Positions 1 through 7,842 of a stretch of 37,774 nt of DNA are shown here, piece after piece. The notes under the pieces were generated by a model, which ran no database searches, was not told the origin of the DNA, and saw nothing but the letters and a program-made list of their open reading frames with translations. Position 1 is the first letter of the stretch; every line of letters begins with the position of its first letter. The DNA comes from an uncultured Clostridium sp. (GTDB taxonomy: Bacteria > Bacillota > Clostridia > Oscillospirales > Acutalibacteraceae), in NCBI GenBank assembly GCA_902471875.1, contig CABRLN010000021.1, forward strand, positions 1 to 37,774, given 5' to 3'. A program made the position numbers and the translations under genes.

Positions 1-134
1 CTTGGTATATTTGATTAAAATTAGGTAAATTTGTTTAAATTAAGCAAATTTGGTCGAATTAAGTAAAATTGGCAATACTTGGTTATATTGATTAAATTAT
101 GCAAAATTAGCTAATTTAGGTAAAACTGGTTAAG
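1..134. repeat. Degenerate 19-bp tandem repeat array, about 7 units
   Basis: Read in 19-base steps, the sequence repeats with an approximate consensus TTAGGTAAAATTGGTTAAA. Units start at about 1, 21, 40, 59, 78, 97 and 116, with one extra base after the first. Units 1 and 78 match at 15 of 19 positions, and units 21 and 116 are also close. The last unit overlaps the stop codon and the final codons of the PP2C gene (minus strand). The array may continue left of the window. Its function is not known; AT-rich tandem repeats of this kind can be protein-binding sites, replication-slippage products or part of a larger element. Confidence 0.65.
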
Positions 135-1033
135 ATTATTGCTATTATTATAGCAAATATTATCATAGAAACACTTAGTCCCAAAAGGAACGGATATAAA
201 CGGGGATGTTTGCCAAACATACGCTTTGTTGTATTGCTGTTAGTACTGTTTACTATTCTTAGCACCATAGCCGTTATATTGTCGTCACTGCCGTTTTCTA
301 TTGCCTTTTCTATAAGAGCGTTTACTGTTTTTTTGCACCTGCCGTCAAACATATACAAAATTCTTTTTAACTCCTTTTCACTAACGGCATTTGTAACACC
401 ATCGGTACAAAGTACAAACATATCACCGTTAGAAACTCTTATATTACTGCTTACATGTGGTAATATTCCGTCTTTCTCGAACATTCCTAAATGCTTTGTA
501 AGCCTGTGCTTACGAACGTCACGCTGTGCTTCTTCAGCAGTTAATACATGCATTCTGTACAGCTGTTCGGCAACTGTATGATCACGGGTCATTTTGGTTA
601 TTTTTCTTTTTGTAAGATGAAAAATGCTGCTGTCACCTAAATTATATGCTTGTGCAACCCCGTCGTTAATGGTTAATATGGCACATGTGCTGCCAATATT
701 CTCGTTATTTTTTTTCATTTCATCACATATTTGCTCGTTTACATCTGTAATATAATCGTTAACATTGTGAATATTGCCATTAACTATTTTATCTTTATAT
801 TTGTTAAGGGTTTGTGCAGCACATAAAGAAGCAAATTCGCCTCGGCTTTGACCGCCCATACCGTCAAATACAGCAAATACACCTTCTGTAACAGGGGGCT
901 GAAAGGCTGTTGCAGTTTGGTCGTCTTGTTCGTAAGCTGCAATTTTTCCGTTTAAATTGTAGTTGTCTTCGTTGTTGCTTCTGCTTATGCCAATATCAGA
1001 GCCTACTGACGCTTTTACAAATAAATTAGCCAC
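116..1033 (-). CDS. PP2C-family Ser/Thr protein phosphatase with C-terminal membrane anchor
   Basis: Metal-dependent protein phosphatase that removes phosphate from Ser/Thr residues, normally opposing a PknB/PrkC-type kinase. The 305-residue protein carries the PP2C motifs in order: SRSNNEDN near 18-25, FAVFDGMGGQ at 53-62, NLGDSS near 131-136, LCTDGV near 209-214 and SDDNIT at 249-254. The acidic metal ligands D57, D211 and D251 are in place. A hydrophobic segment at about 281-303 ends the protein, so the catalytic domain should be held at the inner face of the membrane; many bacterial stand-alone PP2C enzymes lack this anchor. The start is GTG at 1031-1033, with AGGTGG nine bases upstream; a nearby ATG is out of frame. 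No kinase gene is visible in the window. The FHA-SEDS protein at 26128-27837 is a conceivable phosphorylation-linked partner, which is inference only. Confidence 0.93.
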   Translation of the reverse strand: MANLFVKASVGSDIGISRSNNEDNYNLNGKIAAYEQDDQTATAFQPPVTEGVFAVFDGMGGQSRGEFASLCAAQTLNKYKDKIVNGNIHNVNDYITDVNEQICDEMKKNNENIGSTCAILTINDGVAQAYNLGDSSIFHLTKRKITKMTRDHTVAEQLYRMHVLTAEEAQRDVRKHRLTKHLGMFEKDGILPHVSSNIRVSNGDMFVLCTDGVTNAVSEKELKRILYMFDGRCKKTVNALIEKAIENGSDDNITAMVLRIVNSTNSNTTKRMFGKHPRLYPFLLGLSVSMIIFAIIIAIILTSFT

Positions 1034-1089
1034 TGCATTTCACCACCTGTCAATTTTATAGTAATATATATGCTATCTTAAATACTACG

Positions 1090-1124
1090 AAAAAACACCT
1101 AAGCTTACCTTATGGGTGTTTTTT
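1090..1124 (-). terminator. Symmetrical A/T-flanked hairpin upstream of the PP2C gene
   Basis: AAAAAACACC at 1090-1099 pairs with GGTGTTTTTT at 1115-1124, so the stem ends in a T run on either strand. It could stop minus-strand transcription coming from the VanW side before the PP2C gene, or act as a leader attenuator about 57 bases upstream of the GTG start. Confidence 0.5.
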
Positions 1125-1334
1125 ATAAGTATGATTTGATTAAAATATATGCTCACCAAACGACAATTATTATCATGATTAGATATATAATAACATATAA
1201 TATCAAAATTAACAACTTTTTTAAATAAAATACATAAAAATTTTATTATTTTTGTTTAGGGAATATCCTAAAAGTCGAAAATTAATATATAAAAGTTATG
1301 GTTTTAACAAAAAATATTATTAAAAAACATTTCG

Positions 1335-1376
1335 TTAAGGACGCTGTCCTTAAAACCTGCAAGGGCTTTGCCCTTG
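1335..1376. repeat. Two adjacent perfect palindromes (REP-like module)
   Basis: TTAAGGAC at 1335-1342 pairs with GTCCTTAA at 1346-1353 around a 3-base loop. Six bases later CAAGGGC at 1360-1366 pairs with GCCCTTG at 1370-1376, again around a 3-base loop. The GC-rich arms stand out from the AT-rich surroundings. Paired palindromes like this resemble dispersed intergenic elements, but no second copy is seen in this window. Confidence 0.5.
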
Positions 1377-1464
1377 ACCTAAACTTTAATTTGTCCACAA
1401 CATTTACAATAGAGCTAAGATGTTTTTGCACTTATTATAATTTATATAAACTGTTTGCATAAAC

Positions 1465-1491
1465 AAAAAATACCCACAGATAACTCTGTGG
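1465..1491 (-). terminator. Intrinsic terminator of the VanW-family gene
   Basis: CCACAGA at 1474-1480 pairs with TCTGTGG at 1485-1491 around a 4-base loop. On the minus strand the stem is followed closely by a run of T (A run at 1465-1470). It sits about 20 bases past the stop codon of the VanW-family gene. Confidence 0.8.
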
Positions 1492-1512
1492 ATATTTTAC
1501 TTAATATTAAAT

Positions 1513-3393
1513 TTATTCAGGTTGTTTTAGTTTTGTAGAAACGTCACCAGGGTCGGCACCTCTTATACCGCCGCCGTTTGACAAACTGTATTGAGAGTAC
1601 GGCAGGTCTTCACGTTTAACCTCTTTGCCGTTTTTATAAAATACTCTGTATGCAAGGTATCCGTAAGCTTCGCTTGAACTCCAGTCAAGCTCAGACTCTG
1701 TACGAACTTCATCAAAGTCAGGTGACTGCCAACCGTATATTTCAACATTTAACTCTACGCCGTCCATCCAACAGCGAAAGAACATTTGGTACTTAGAATT
1801 ATTTTTTACCTTCAGGTCAATGTTGCCCCAGTCAATAGTTGCGTCTAAACCGCCATATACATAGTAAGAACACCATAAATGAGGTTCTCTTTCTACAATT
1901 TCCATATTTGCCATAATAGCTGCATTGTATAATGTTGTAGCAGCCTGACAAATGCCGCCGCCTATGCCGCTTGTCATTTCTCCGCCTTCAATAACGCCTG
2001 CAGGCAAATAACCGTTTTCAGACAGATTACTGTTGCCTGTGCAATCGTTAAAAGAAAGTGTGTCGCCCGGCTCAAGAATTTTACCGTTTATTGCAGCTAA
2101 TGCTGTTGCCATATTGCTGTTAGCGTTTGATGAATTAGTAGAAATCGTACTAAATTTACCAATTAGCTTAGTAGCCTTTTTTACGTCAGCCATATTAAGT
2201 GTAGGTTTGCTTTCGTAGCTTTTAGCTGTAAGTGTAACCTCTTTTTCGCCTTTATTAAATGCAGCAATAGCGTCGGTAATTAATTCGTCTTGGTCAATGG
2301 CTGTACCGGTGGAGCCTTCTTTAAATGTGTAACGCTTGGAATTTTTCTTTTGTGTTGTGTCAAATTTTGATACATGAGGCTCTACACAAGGAATATCAAC
2401 TTTCTTTGCAATTCTCTTAATTACCTTTTGTACAGATGACTGTGTAACCTTATAGTCAATAAGAAAATCTACAGTATTATTGTCTGTGTCAACCTTTACA
2501 CTGCTGTCACCCGGAGCATTGGTTATAATATCGTTTGTTCCGCTGTCTGTGACACTTTTACTGTATTCATAGGCCTTGTCAACAGCTTGATTAATATCAT
2601 ATGTAAAGTCAAAATCATCTTTTTTGTAAGAATAGCTTACACCGTTGTAGTCAACAGTCAGACTAACACCGGGTATAAGAGCTGTTCCTCTTACAGCCAG
2701 CAGTGACTTTGCTTCATCAATAGTTTTACCGCTAACATCAATACCTGCAACCTTAATTCCTTTTAAAAATACAACCTTATCTTCAGGTTCTTTTACTGTG
2801 CCGCCGGGAATTTTAACATTAGCAGCAGTAGGCGTAACCTCAGGGTTAGCTTTATAAACACTGTAAAATGCCGCACCCAAAAGAACAGCAGAAACAACCA
2901 AGCCGCAAAATATTTTTGCAAAAAGGTGGTTACTTGGCTTTTTGTCTTTTTTAGGGGGAATAACCGCTTGCTCTTTTGTATCTTTTTTAGTGTCTTTTTT
3001 TGCCGCGGCAACAGCCGTTACTGACGCTGCTACAGCATTGGTATTTTTTGTAACATTATTTTCTTTTAATGCATTTTGGCTGTTTGTTTTATTTACAGCT
3101 TTGCCTGTGTTGTCAGCAGCTGACACTGCAGGTGTTGCCATAGAGGTTATGTCAATCATTTCATCTATGCCATTGTCAGCAGCTTCAGTAACCTTTTCAG
3201 CACTTTTATTAGATTCTTCAGGTAAGGATGTTTGTTGGCGTACCTCGTCCAGTATGCCGGCTACATCATCCATGGCTTTTTTTGTTTTTATATCATCAGC
3301 ATGTGTTTTTTCCGGCGTTTGAGCAGTGTTAACCGCTTTAGCGCTGTTTTCAGTACTTGGCTGGTTGTGGTTTAAGTTGTTATTATCTGCCAT
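1513..3393 (-). CDS. VanW-family cell-wall protein with peptidoglycan-binding-like region
   Basis: A 626-residue protein. Residues 1-150 are a low-complexity, Asn/Ala/Lys-rich and presumably cytoplasmic region. One membrane segment lies at about 157-178. A region at about 215-395 resembles the putative peptidoglycan-binding domain often found before VanW domains, and the VanW domain lies at about 410-555, including GDTLSFND (443-450), GGGICQAATTLYN (478-490) and REPH (502-505). VanW was named from vancomycin-resistance clusters, but its biochemical activity is not established, and a VanW domain alone does not imply resistance. The start is ATG at 3391-3393, preceded by AAGGAG; an upstream in-frame extension of 33 residues has no such site and adds a sequence unlike the family. 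It is divergent from the glycosyltransferase at 3876 and ends at an intrinsic terminator. Confidence 0.88.
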   Translation of the reverse strand: MADNNNLNHNQPSTENSAKAVNTAQTPEKTHADDIKTKKAMDDVAGILDEVRQQTSLPEESNKSAEKVTEAADNGIDEMIDITSMATPAVSAADNTGKAVNKTNSQNALKENNVTKNTNAVAASVTAVAAAKKDTKKDTKEQAVIPPKKDKKPSNHLFAKIFCGLVVSAVLLGAAFYSVYKANPEVTPTAANVKIPGGTVKEPEDKVVFLKGIKVAGIDVSGKTIDEAKSLLAVRGTALIPGVSLTVDYNGVSYSYKKDDFDFTYDINQAVDKAYEYSKSVTDSGTNDIITNAPGDSSVKVDTDNNTVDFLIDYKVTQSSVQKVIKRIAKKVDIPCVEPHVSKFDTTQKKNSKRYTFKEGSTGTAIDQDELITDAIAAFNKGEKEVTLTAKSYESKPTLNMADVKKATKLIGKFSTISTNSSNANSNMATALAAINGKILEPGDTLSFNDCTGNSNLSENGYLPAGVIEGGEMTSGIGGGICQAATTLYNAAIMANMEIVEREPHLWCSYYVYGGLDATIDWGNIDLKVKNNSKYQMFFRCWMDGVELNVEIYGWQSPDFDEVRTESELDWSSSEAYGYLAYRVFYKNGKEVKREDLPYSQYSLSNGGGIRGADPGDVSTKLKQPE

Positions 3394-3409
3394 TATTATA
3401 CTCCTTAGT

Positions 3410-3438
3410 AAAAATAACCCGTTATTTTGAGGGGTTAT
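3410..3438 (-). terminator. Terminator-like hairpin directly upstream of the VanW ribosome binding site
   Basis: On the minus strand ATAACCC (complement of 3432-3438) pairs with GGGTTAT (complement of 3414-3420) and is followed by TTTTA. AAGGAG of the VanW gene follows within about ten bases. The position suggests transcription attenuation in the leader, but no alternative antiterminator fold was worked out. Confidence 0.45.
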
Positions 3439-3807
3439 ACTAAATTTAAAATAGCATATGAATTTTTTAACATATTTTATACTGTACGACAAACCTTTTC
3501 ATCATAATTGATTTTGCGGTTTATTATTGTTGTGCTAATTTACAGCAAAATATACTAAAAAAATTCCAATAAGCCATTAAGCTTAGTAGTTAATTTTTTT
3601 ATATACCATATTCTAATATTTAATGACATTATAGCATAGCTGTCAAGAAAAATCATCAACAAATTAATAACAATTTTTTTACAAATGGTAACAGGTAATT
3701 AAGTATAGGTACTGACTTATAAAAATGATTTATCAATTGTTACAATTTGGTAAATAATAATTACAAAAATTACCTAAAGGCAACAATAAAATATATACTG
3801 TTTTTGA

Positions 3808-3837
3808 TTGCATTAGTTTACTAATATATGGTATAAT
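3808..3837 (+). promoter_or_regulatory. Sigma-A-type promoter with extended -10
   Basis: TTGCAT at 3808-3813 and TATAAT at 3832-3837 are separated by 18 bases, and the -10 is preceded by TGG, giving an extended -10 element. Transcription would start about 30 bases before the glycosyltransferase start codon at 3876. Confidence 0.65.
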
Positions 3838-3875
3838 TAAAATTAACATTATTAACATAAAGAAAGGGGAAGAAT

Positions 3876-5180
3876 ATGCGTATATTAATATTGTCAGCAT
3901 CAACAGGCGGCGGTCATAAAAGAACGTCTGCCGCAATGCAGAAATATATTGAAGAAAACCGACCGAATGATGTTATTAGGGTTGTTGATACACTTGAATG
4001 TATTGGACATTTGTATAATAAAACAGTGTCGGAAGGATATGAGATAATTGCAAAAACGGCACCAAGGTTTTATGGTACGGTTTATAATCACACAAATAAA
4101 GATACTAAAATGACAAATTTGGCTACTAAGTTTCAACAAGTATTGGCAAAAAAGCTTCTGCCGCTAATGGTTGAGTTCAGACCCGATGTTATGATAGGTG
4201 TACACGCCTTTTGCGTTGATATGGCAGCGTCATTAAAAAGAAAATATAAAATGGATGTTCCTATTATTTCACTTATTACAGATTTCGCCCCGCATAAAAT
4301 GTATGTACAGGACGGTGTTGACGCTTATGTTGTTTCTAACCAAGAGATGGTTGATGCCCTTGAAAAGTTTGGTGTTGACCGCAGTATTGTTCAGGTAAGC
4401 GGTATTCCTATTGACCCTGTTTTTTATAACAAACACAGCAAGCAAGAGCTTATGAAGAAGATGGGGCTAAACCCCAACCTTAGAACCTTGCTGTTAATGG
4501 CAGGCAGCTTTGGTGTAAAGGATATATTTAAAATTTACCGTGATATAGCTGAAACCGAGTCTGACTTTCAAATGGTTGTTGTTACAGGCAAAAATAAACG
4601 GTTATTTGATGAGTTTGACTCAATGCTTGATAAAACCGGTGATGAAAATGACAAAAATATTGAAAGCGGAAAGTATGATATTTTTGGTGATGAAATACCG
4701 GTTGAAGATGAAAGTATAACAGAAAACAGAGAGGCTAATAAAGTATATGCAGGACACAGCGGTATTAAGCCAACTAAATTGCTTTATTTTGTTGATAATA
4801 TTAACGAATATATGTATATAGCAGACCTTATTGTAACAAAGCCGGGTGGTCTTACCGTAAGCGAGGCTATAGCCTCTACCTTGCCAATGGCAATTTTCAG
4901 TGCGTATCCGGGTCAAGAAGAGGACAATGCTGTATATCTTGAAAAGAATAATATGGCAGTACGGCTGCCTAAGAAAAAATGTGGCAAGATTGTACATGAC
5001 CTGCTGCTGAACCCTCAAAGGCTTGACGATATGAAAAAGGCTTGTCAAATGAATTACCGAGAAAATGCGGCAGGAAAAATTATTGAACTGGCTGAAAAGC
5101 TTGTTAAGCAGTATGAGTTAAAAGAAAAACACAGTGTTGAAATAACTATTACCGATGATGAATTAGCTGAAAATAATTAA
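3876..5180 (+). CDS. MGDG synthase/diacylglycerol glucosyltransferase-type enzyme (GT28-like)
   Basis: Glycosyltransferase expected to add a hexose from a nucleotide sugar to diacylglycerol, making membrane glycolipid or a glycolipid anchor at the cytoplasmic face. The 434-residue protein has the N-terminal SASTGGGHKRTS motif (7-18) that defines the MGDG-synthase/UgtP family, then VSGIPIDPVF near 174-183, and the C-terminal nucleotide-sugar region TKPGGLTVSEA (321-331). Between about 250 and 300 it carries an acidic, low-complexity insertion where relatives usually have a short turn before the FVDN segment (305-308). The start has AAAGGGG six to ten bases upstream and a good promoter. It opens a plus-strand cluster with a serpin lipoprotein (25-base gap), a flippase-like protein and a GT2 enzyme, consistent with envelope glycolipid work. 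The exact sugar and acceptor cannot be told from sequence alone. Confidence 0.88.
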   Translation: MRILILSASTGGGHKRTSAAMQKYIEENRPNDVIRVVDTLECIGHLYNKTVSEGYEIIAKTAPRFYGTVYNHTNKDTKMTNLATKFQQVLAKKLLPLMVEFRPDVMIGVHAFCVDMAASLKRKYKMDVPIISLITDFAPHKMYVQDGVDAYVVSNQEMVDALEKFGVDRSIVQVSGIPIDPVFYNKHSKQELMKKMGLNPNLRTLLLMAGSFGVKDIFKIYRDIAETESDFQMVVVTGKNKRLFDEFDSMLDKTGDENDKNIESGKYDIFGDEIPVEDESITENREANKVYAGHSGIKPTKLLYFVDNINEYMYIADLIVTKPGGLTVSEAIASTLPMAIFSAYPGQEEDNAVYLEKNNMAVRLPKKKCGKIVHDLLLNPQRLDDMKKACQMNYRENAAGKIIELAEKLVKQYELKEKHSVEITITDDELAENN

Positions 5181-5205
5181 TATAATTGGATATGGAGATT
5201 AGACA

Positions 5206-6495
5206 ATGAAAAGTAAATTCGTGTTAAGGTGTGTTGCAGCGTGTATGGCACTTAGCGTTGTTACAGCAGGGTTATGTAGTTGTAGTAATGAAAACCAAGA
5301 CAAAGTAAAAGCGTCCGATAATCTTTTGGCCAGTGTTCAGAAGAGTGAAGATGCACCTGGTTACGATTTTAATAATGCAGCCCAAAAGCCTGAAGGGTAT
5401 GATAACTATATTACTAAAACAAGTAATATAGCTTTGCAGCTGCTAAAACAAACTAATTACTCAAAAGAAAATACCATAACAGCACCGGTACCGGTTGCAC
5501 TTTCATTGTCTGCACTGGAAAATGCAACCAATAAAAATACACTTAAGCAGGTAAAAAGCTTTTTGGGTAAAAACACACAAACAGCAGAAGAAATTAACCA
5601 AAATGCTACTTATCTTTCGCAAAGAATAAGCTTTTTTAATACTGATGACACAGGTGTTTTTAATGTAAATTCAATGTGGATTTCAAACGAGCTTTCACCT
5701 AAAAGAAGTTTTTTGCAAAAGATTGAAAACTATTATAATATGTATGCATATAAAACTGATTTTGGTGTTGAAAATACTAATACGGTAATTACAAATTTAA
5801 TATCAGATAATTCAAACAGTATTTTAAATGCTGACAGTATAAAGCTTGAATCTGACTACAAAATGTACCTTGATTCCTCAACAGCTGTAAGTGACTGCTG
5901 GCTGAAGCCGTATGATGACAGCAGTGTAAAAGCTGACAGCTTTACTAAAGCAGACGAAAGCAAAATTGACGCAACATATCTTACAAGTGCTGAAAGAACC
6001 TTTAAAACCGATAAGGTACAGGGATTTGTTAAGGACTTAAAAAATATTAGCTGCAAGCTTGTTTGCATTATGCCAAATGAGGATATAAGTCTTGAAACAT
6101 ATATAAATGAATTAACGGCGGAACAATTTTTGGACATGCCACTTGGTGTATCTCCTACCGGCTTTACATCTGTAAGTATTCCCGAATTTTCTATAACTAA
6201 AAGCGGAAGTATTAAAGAAGATATAAAAAATATTGGTATTGATGGCATTTTTGACAAAGATGCTGATTTTTCAAAGGGCTTTTCTGAAGATATTTTTGTT
6301 AATGATTTTTCGCAAACAGTAAGCATTACAGTTAATAAAAATGGCATTTCAACAAAAAATGTCAACAATGATGAACTTGAAAAACAAAATACAAATGACT
6401 CTCTTGTTTTTAACAGACCGTTTATTTATGCTGTTGTAGATAATGAAAGCTATGCGCCTATAATTATGGGTACGGTAAATAATCCACAGGGTTAA
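5206..6495 (+). CDS. Serpin-family lipoprotein
   Basis: A serpin-fold protein with a lipoprotein signal: charged N-terminus, hydrophobic core and an LCSC lipobox with the likely lipidated Cys at 26. It should sit on the outer face of the membrane. The 429-residue length fits a serpin domain of about 370 residues plus a linker. The C-terminal serpin signature is clear: FNRPFIYAVVD (402-412) and IIMGTVNNP (419-427). Taking G380 as the hinge P15 glycine, the distance to F402 is 22 residues, as in alpha-1-antitrypsin, which puts P1-P1' at Q394-N395. The hinge after G380 reads ISTKNVNN rather than the usual T/S plus small residues, so loop insertion and protease trapping may be impaired. It may be a weak inhibitor, a non-inhibitory binder, or act on an unusual protease. 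It follows the glycolipid synthase gene by 25 bases and is probably co-transcribed. Confidence 0.85.
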   Translation: MKSKFVLRCVAACMALSVVTAGLCSCSNENQDKVKASDNLLASVQKSEDAPGYDFNNAAQKPEGYDNYITKTSNIALQLLKQTNYSKENTITAPVPVALSLSALENATNKNTLKQVKSFLGKNTQTAEEINQNATYLSQRISFFNTDDTGVFNVNSMWISNELSPKRSFLQKIENYYNMYAYKTDFGVENTNTVITNLISDNSNSILNADSIKLESDYKMYLDSSTAVSDCWLKPYDDSSVKADSFTKADESKIDATYLTSAERTFKTDKVQGFVKDLKNISCKLVCIMPNEDISLETYINELTAEQFLDMPLGVSPTGFTSVSIPEFSITKSGSIKEDIKNIGIDGIFDKDADFSKGFSEDIFVNDFSQTVSITVNKNGISTKNVNNDELEKQNTNDSLVFNRPFIYAVVDNESYAPIIMGTVNNPQG

Positions 6496-6531
6496 TTTAT
6501 ATATAAAATAAAATAATACTCTGCTGAAAAC

Positions 6532-6563
6532 ACTCTCCTGAAAATACCTGTTTTTGGGAGAGT
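6532..6563 (+). terminator. Long imperfect hairpin between serpin and flippase genes
   Basis: ACTCTCC at 6532-6538 pairs with GGGAGAGT at 6556-6563, and AAAA/TTTT extends the stem inward. No T run follows, so it is a weak terminator candidate; it may be an RNA stability or processing element inside one operon. Confidence 0.4.
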
Positions 6564-6599
6564 AAATTAAGGAATTTTGTGAGTTGATGAGGATATAAA

Positions 6600-7766
6600 A
6601 TGAGGAAAAAAATTAATTTTACTCTTATTTTTAATATTTTAGTTATTGTTATTTCAATTGTGCTTATAACGTATTTCTGTATATCAAAGGACGGTCTTAT
6701 AGATTTACTTTCCTCTGATATAAAAATAAACATATTTTGGATATTAATGGCTGTTGTGTGTCAGCTTGGCAATATGTTTATAGACTCTGTTATTACATAT
6801 ATTTATATAAAAAAGCAGTACAAAAGCTTTTCTTTGTTGGACGGAATAAAGTCCTCTTGCGTTGGAAGCTTTTTTAGTGCAGTAACACCATCCTCAACCG
6901 GGGGGCAGCCAATGCAGGTTATGTTTTTGGCACAAAAGAAAATTGACCCCGGATATTCAACATCTTGTATGATGCAAAAATTTTTGGTGTTTCAAATAAC
7001 CTCTACTGTTTTCAGCGTATTTTCGCTTATTTTCAGGTTTGACTTTTTTATAAATAATATTACAACACCAATATTGTGGCTGTTTGTAGCTGCGGGATTT
7101 TTTTCTCAGGTAGTAGTAACAGGCTGCCTTATGTTTATTTCGTTTAACAGGCGGTTATCCTCATGGATAGTTAAAATGGTGGGTAAACTGTTAAATAAAA
7201 TTAAATTTATAAAAAATCCCGATAAATACGTAAAAATGCTTTCTGATCAGGTTGATGTTTTTCATAACGGAAACAAGGCATTAATTAAGCAGCCAAAGCT
7301 GTTGGTAAAGTCATACACATTTATATTTTTACAGGTTTTGTTAATAATGCTTGTACCATATTGCATTTACAGGGGTTTTTGTCTTGAAGGTGCATCTCCA
7401 ATTGACATGGTTTGTTCACAGGCATTTGTTAGTCTTGCTTCTGCAATGATGCCTCTGCCGGGGGCTACAGGTGCGGCTGAATTGGCTTTTTCAGTTTTTT
7501 ATAATATGTTTTTCGGCGTAGTTATATTAAAGTCTGCACTGTTGCTGTGGCGCGTTATTACATATTACGGTGTTATTCTTATTTGTGCACCCTTTTCTAT
7601 GCTTACTAAAAGCAAAAAAAATAAAGATAATACAGAAGATGTAATAAAAAATGACAGTGATGTTGACAACAAAATGAAAACAGAAGCCAACCAAAGCAGC
7701 GGTGATAATTACAGAGAGATAAAAGCAGAAGATAACCATGGCAATGTTAAAAATTCTGAAGATTAA
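6600..7766 (+). CDS. Flippase-like integral membrane protein (LPG-synthase TM / UPF0104 family)
   Basis: A 388-residue multi-pass membrane protein of the family named after the membrane half of MprF (lysylphosphatidylglycerol synthase). Stand-alone members are thought to move lipid-linked substrates across the membrane. Visible support: hydrophobic segments at about 8-28, 45-70, 133-150, 158-182, 240-258 and 300-335, the motif TPSSTGGQP (96-104), and a late motif MMPLPGATGAAE (283-294), both typical of this family. No C-terminal aminoacyl-transfer domain is present, so it should not itself aminoacylate lipid. The last 55 residues form a hydrophilic, low-complexity tail rich in Asn, Asp and Lys. 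TGAGG lies seven bases before the ATG. Neighbours are a glycolipid synthase and a GT2 glycosyltransferase, which suggests a glycolipid or lipid-linked sugar as substrate; this is inference. Confidence 0.85.
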   Translation: MRKKINFTLIFNILVIVISIVLITYFCISKDGLIDLLSSDIKINIFWILMAVVCQLGNMFIDSVITYIYIKKQYKSFSLLDGIKSSCVGSFFSAVTPSSTGGQPMQVMFLAQKKIDPGYSTSCMMQKFLVFQITSTVFSVFSLIFRFDFFINNITTPILWLFVAAGFFSQVVVTGCLMFISFNRRLSSWIVKMVGKLLNKIKFIKNPDKYVKMLSDQVDVFHNGNKALIKQPKLLVKSYTFIFLQVLLIMLVPYCIYRGFCLEGASPIDMVCSQAFVSLASAMMPLPGATGAAELAFSVFYNMFFGVVILKSALLLWRVITYYGVILICAPFSMLTKSKKNKDNTEDVIKNDSDVDNKMKTEANQSSGDNYREIKAEDNHGNVKNSED

Positions 7767-7775
7767 ATAATATGT

Positions 7776-7823
7776 TGTACAATAAACATTTGCTGTAAAA
7801 CTATAGCAAATGTTTATTGTACA
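7776..7823 (+). repeat. Near-perfect 48-nt inverted repeat before the GT2 ribosome binding site
   Basis: A 19-base perfect arm, TGTACAATAAACATTTGCT at 7776-7794, is repeated inverted at 7805-7823. Three more pairs (one G-T) close it to a 4-base loop, giving about 22 base pairs. There is no T run on either side, so it does not look like an intrinsic terminator. It lies eight bases before the AAGGTGG site of the GT2 gene and overlaps the only in-frame ATG upstream of the chosen start. It may act in RNA processing, as a translational control element, or as a protein-binding site. Confidence 0.85.
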
Positions 7824-7842
7824 TATTAAGAAGGTGGTATTA

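Larger units (their letters stand above)
1034..1512. other. 479-bp intergenic region with two terminator-type hairpins and a palindrome pair
   Basis: No gene recognised. It lies between two minus-strand genes. It holds the VanW-gene terminator (1465-1491), a pair of adjacent palindromes (1335-1376) and an A/T-flanked hairpin (1090-1124) in the leader region of the PP2C gene. The rest is AT-rich sequence with no convincing reading frame. Confidence 0.6.
3394..3875. other. Divergent intergenic region, 482 bp
   Basis: No gene recognised. It separates the minus-strand VanW gene from the plus-strand glycosyltransferase cluster and should hold promoters in both directions. Two sites can be pointed to: an attenuator-like hairpin at 3410-3438 in the VanW leader and a sigma-A-type promoter at 3808-3837 for the plus strand. 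The remainder is AT-rich with nothing definite. Confidence 0.6.

Noticed and set aside
3394..3492. In-frame extension adding 33 residues to the VanW-family protein
   Set aside because: No ribosome binding site at the upstream start, and the extension runs through a terminator-like leader hairpin; ATG at 3393 has AAGGAG.
7810..7842. ATG start for the GT2 gene at 7810
   Set aside because: It lies inside the 48-nt hairpin with no binding site; TTG at 7843 follows AAGGTGG and gives the family's normal N-terminus.
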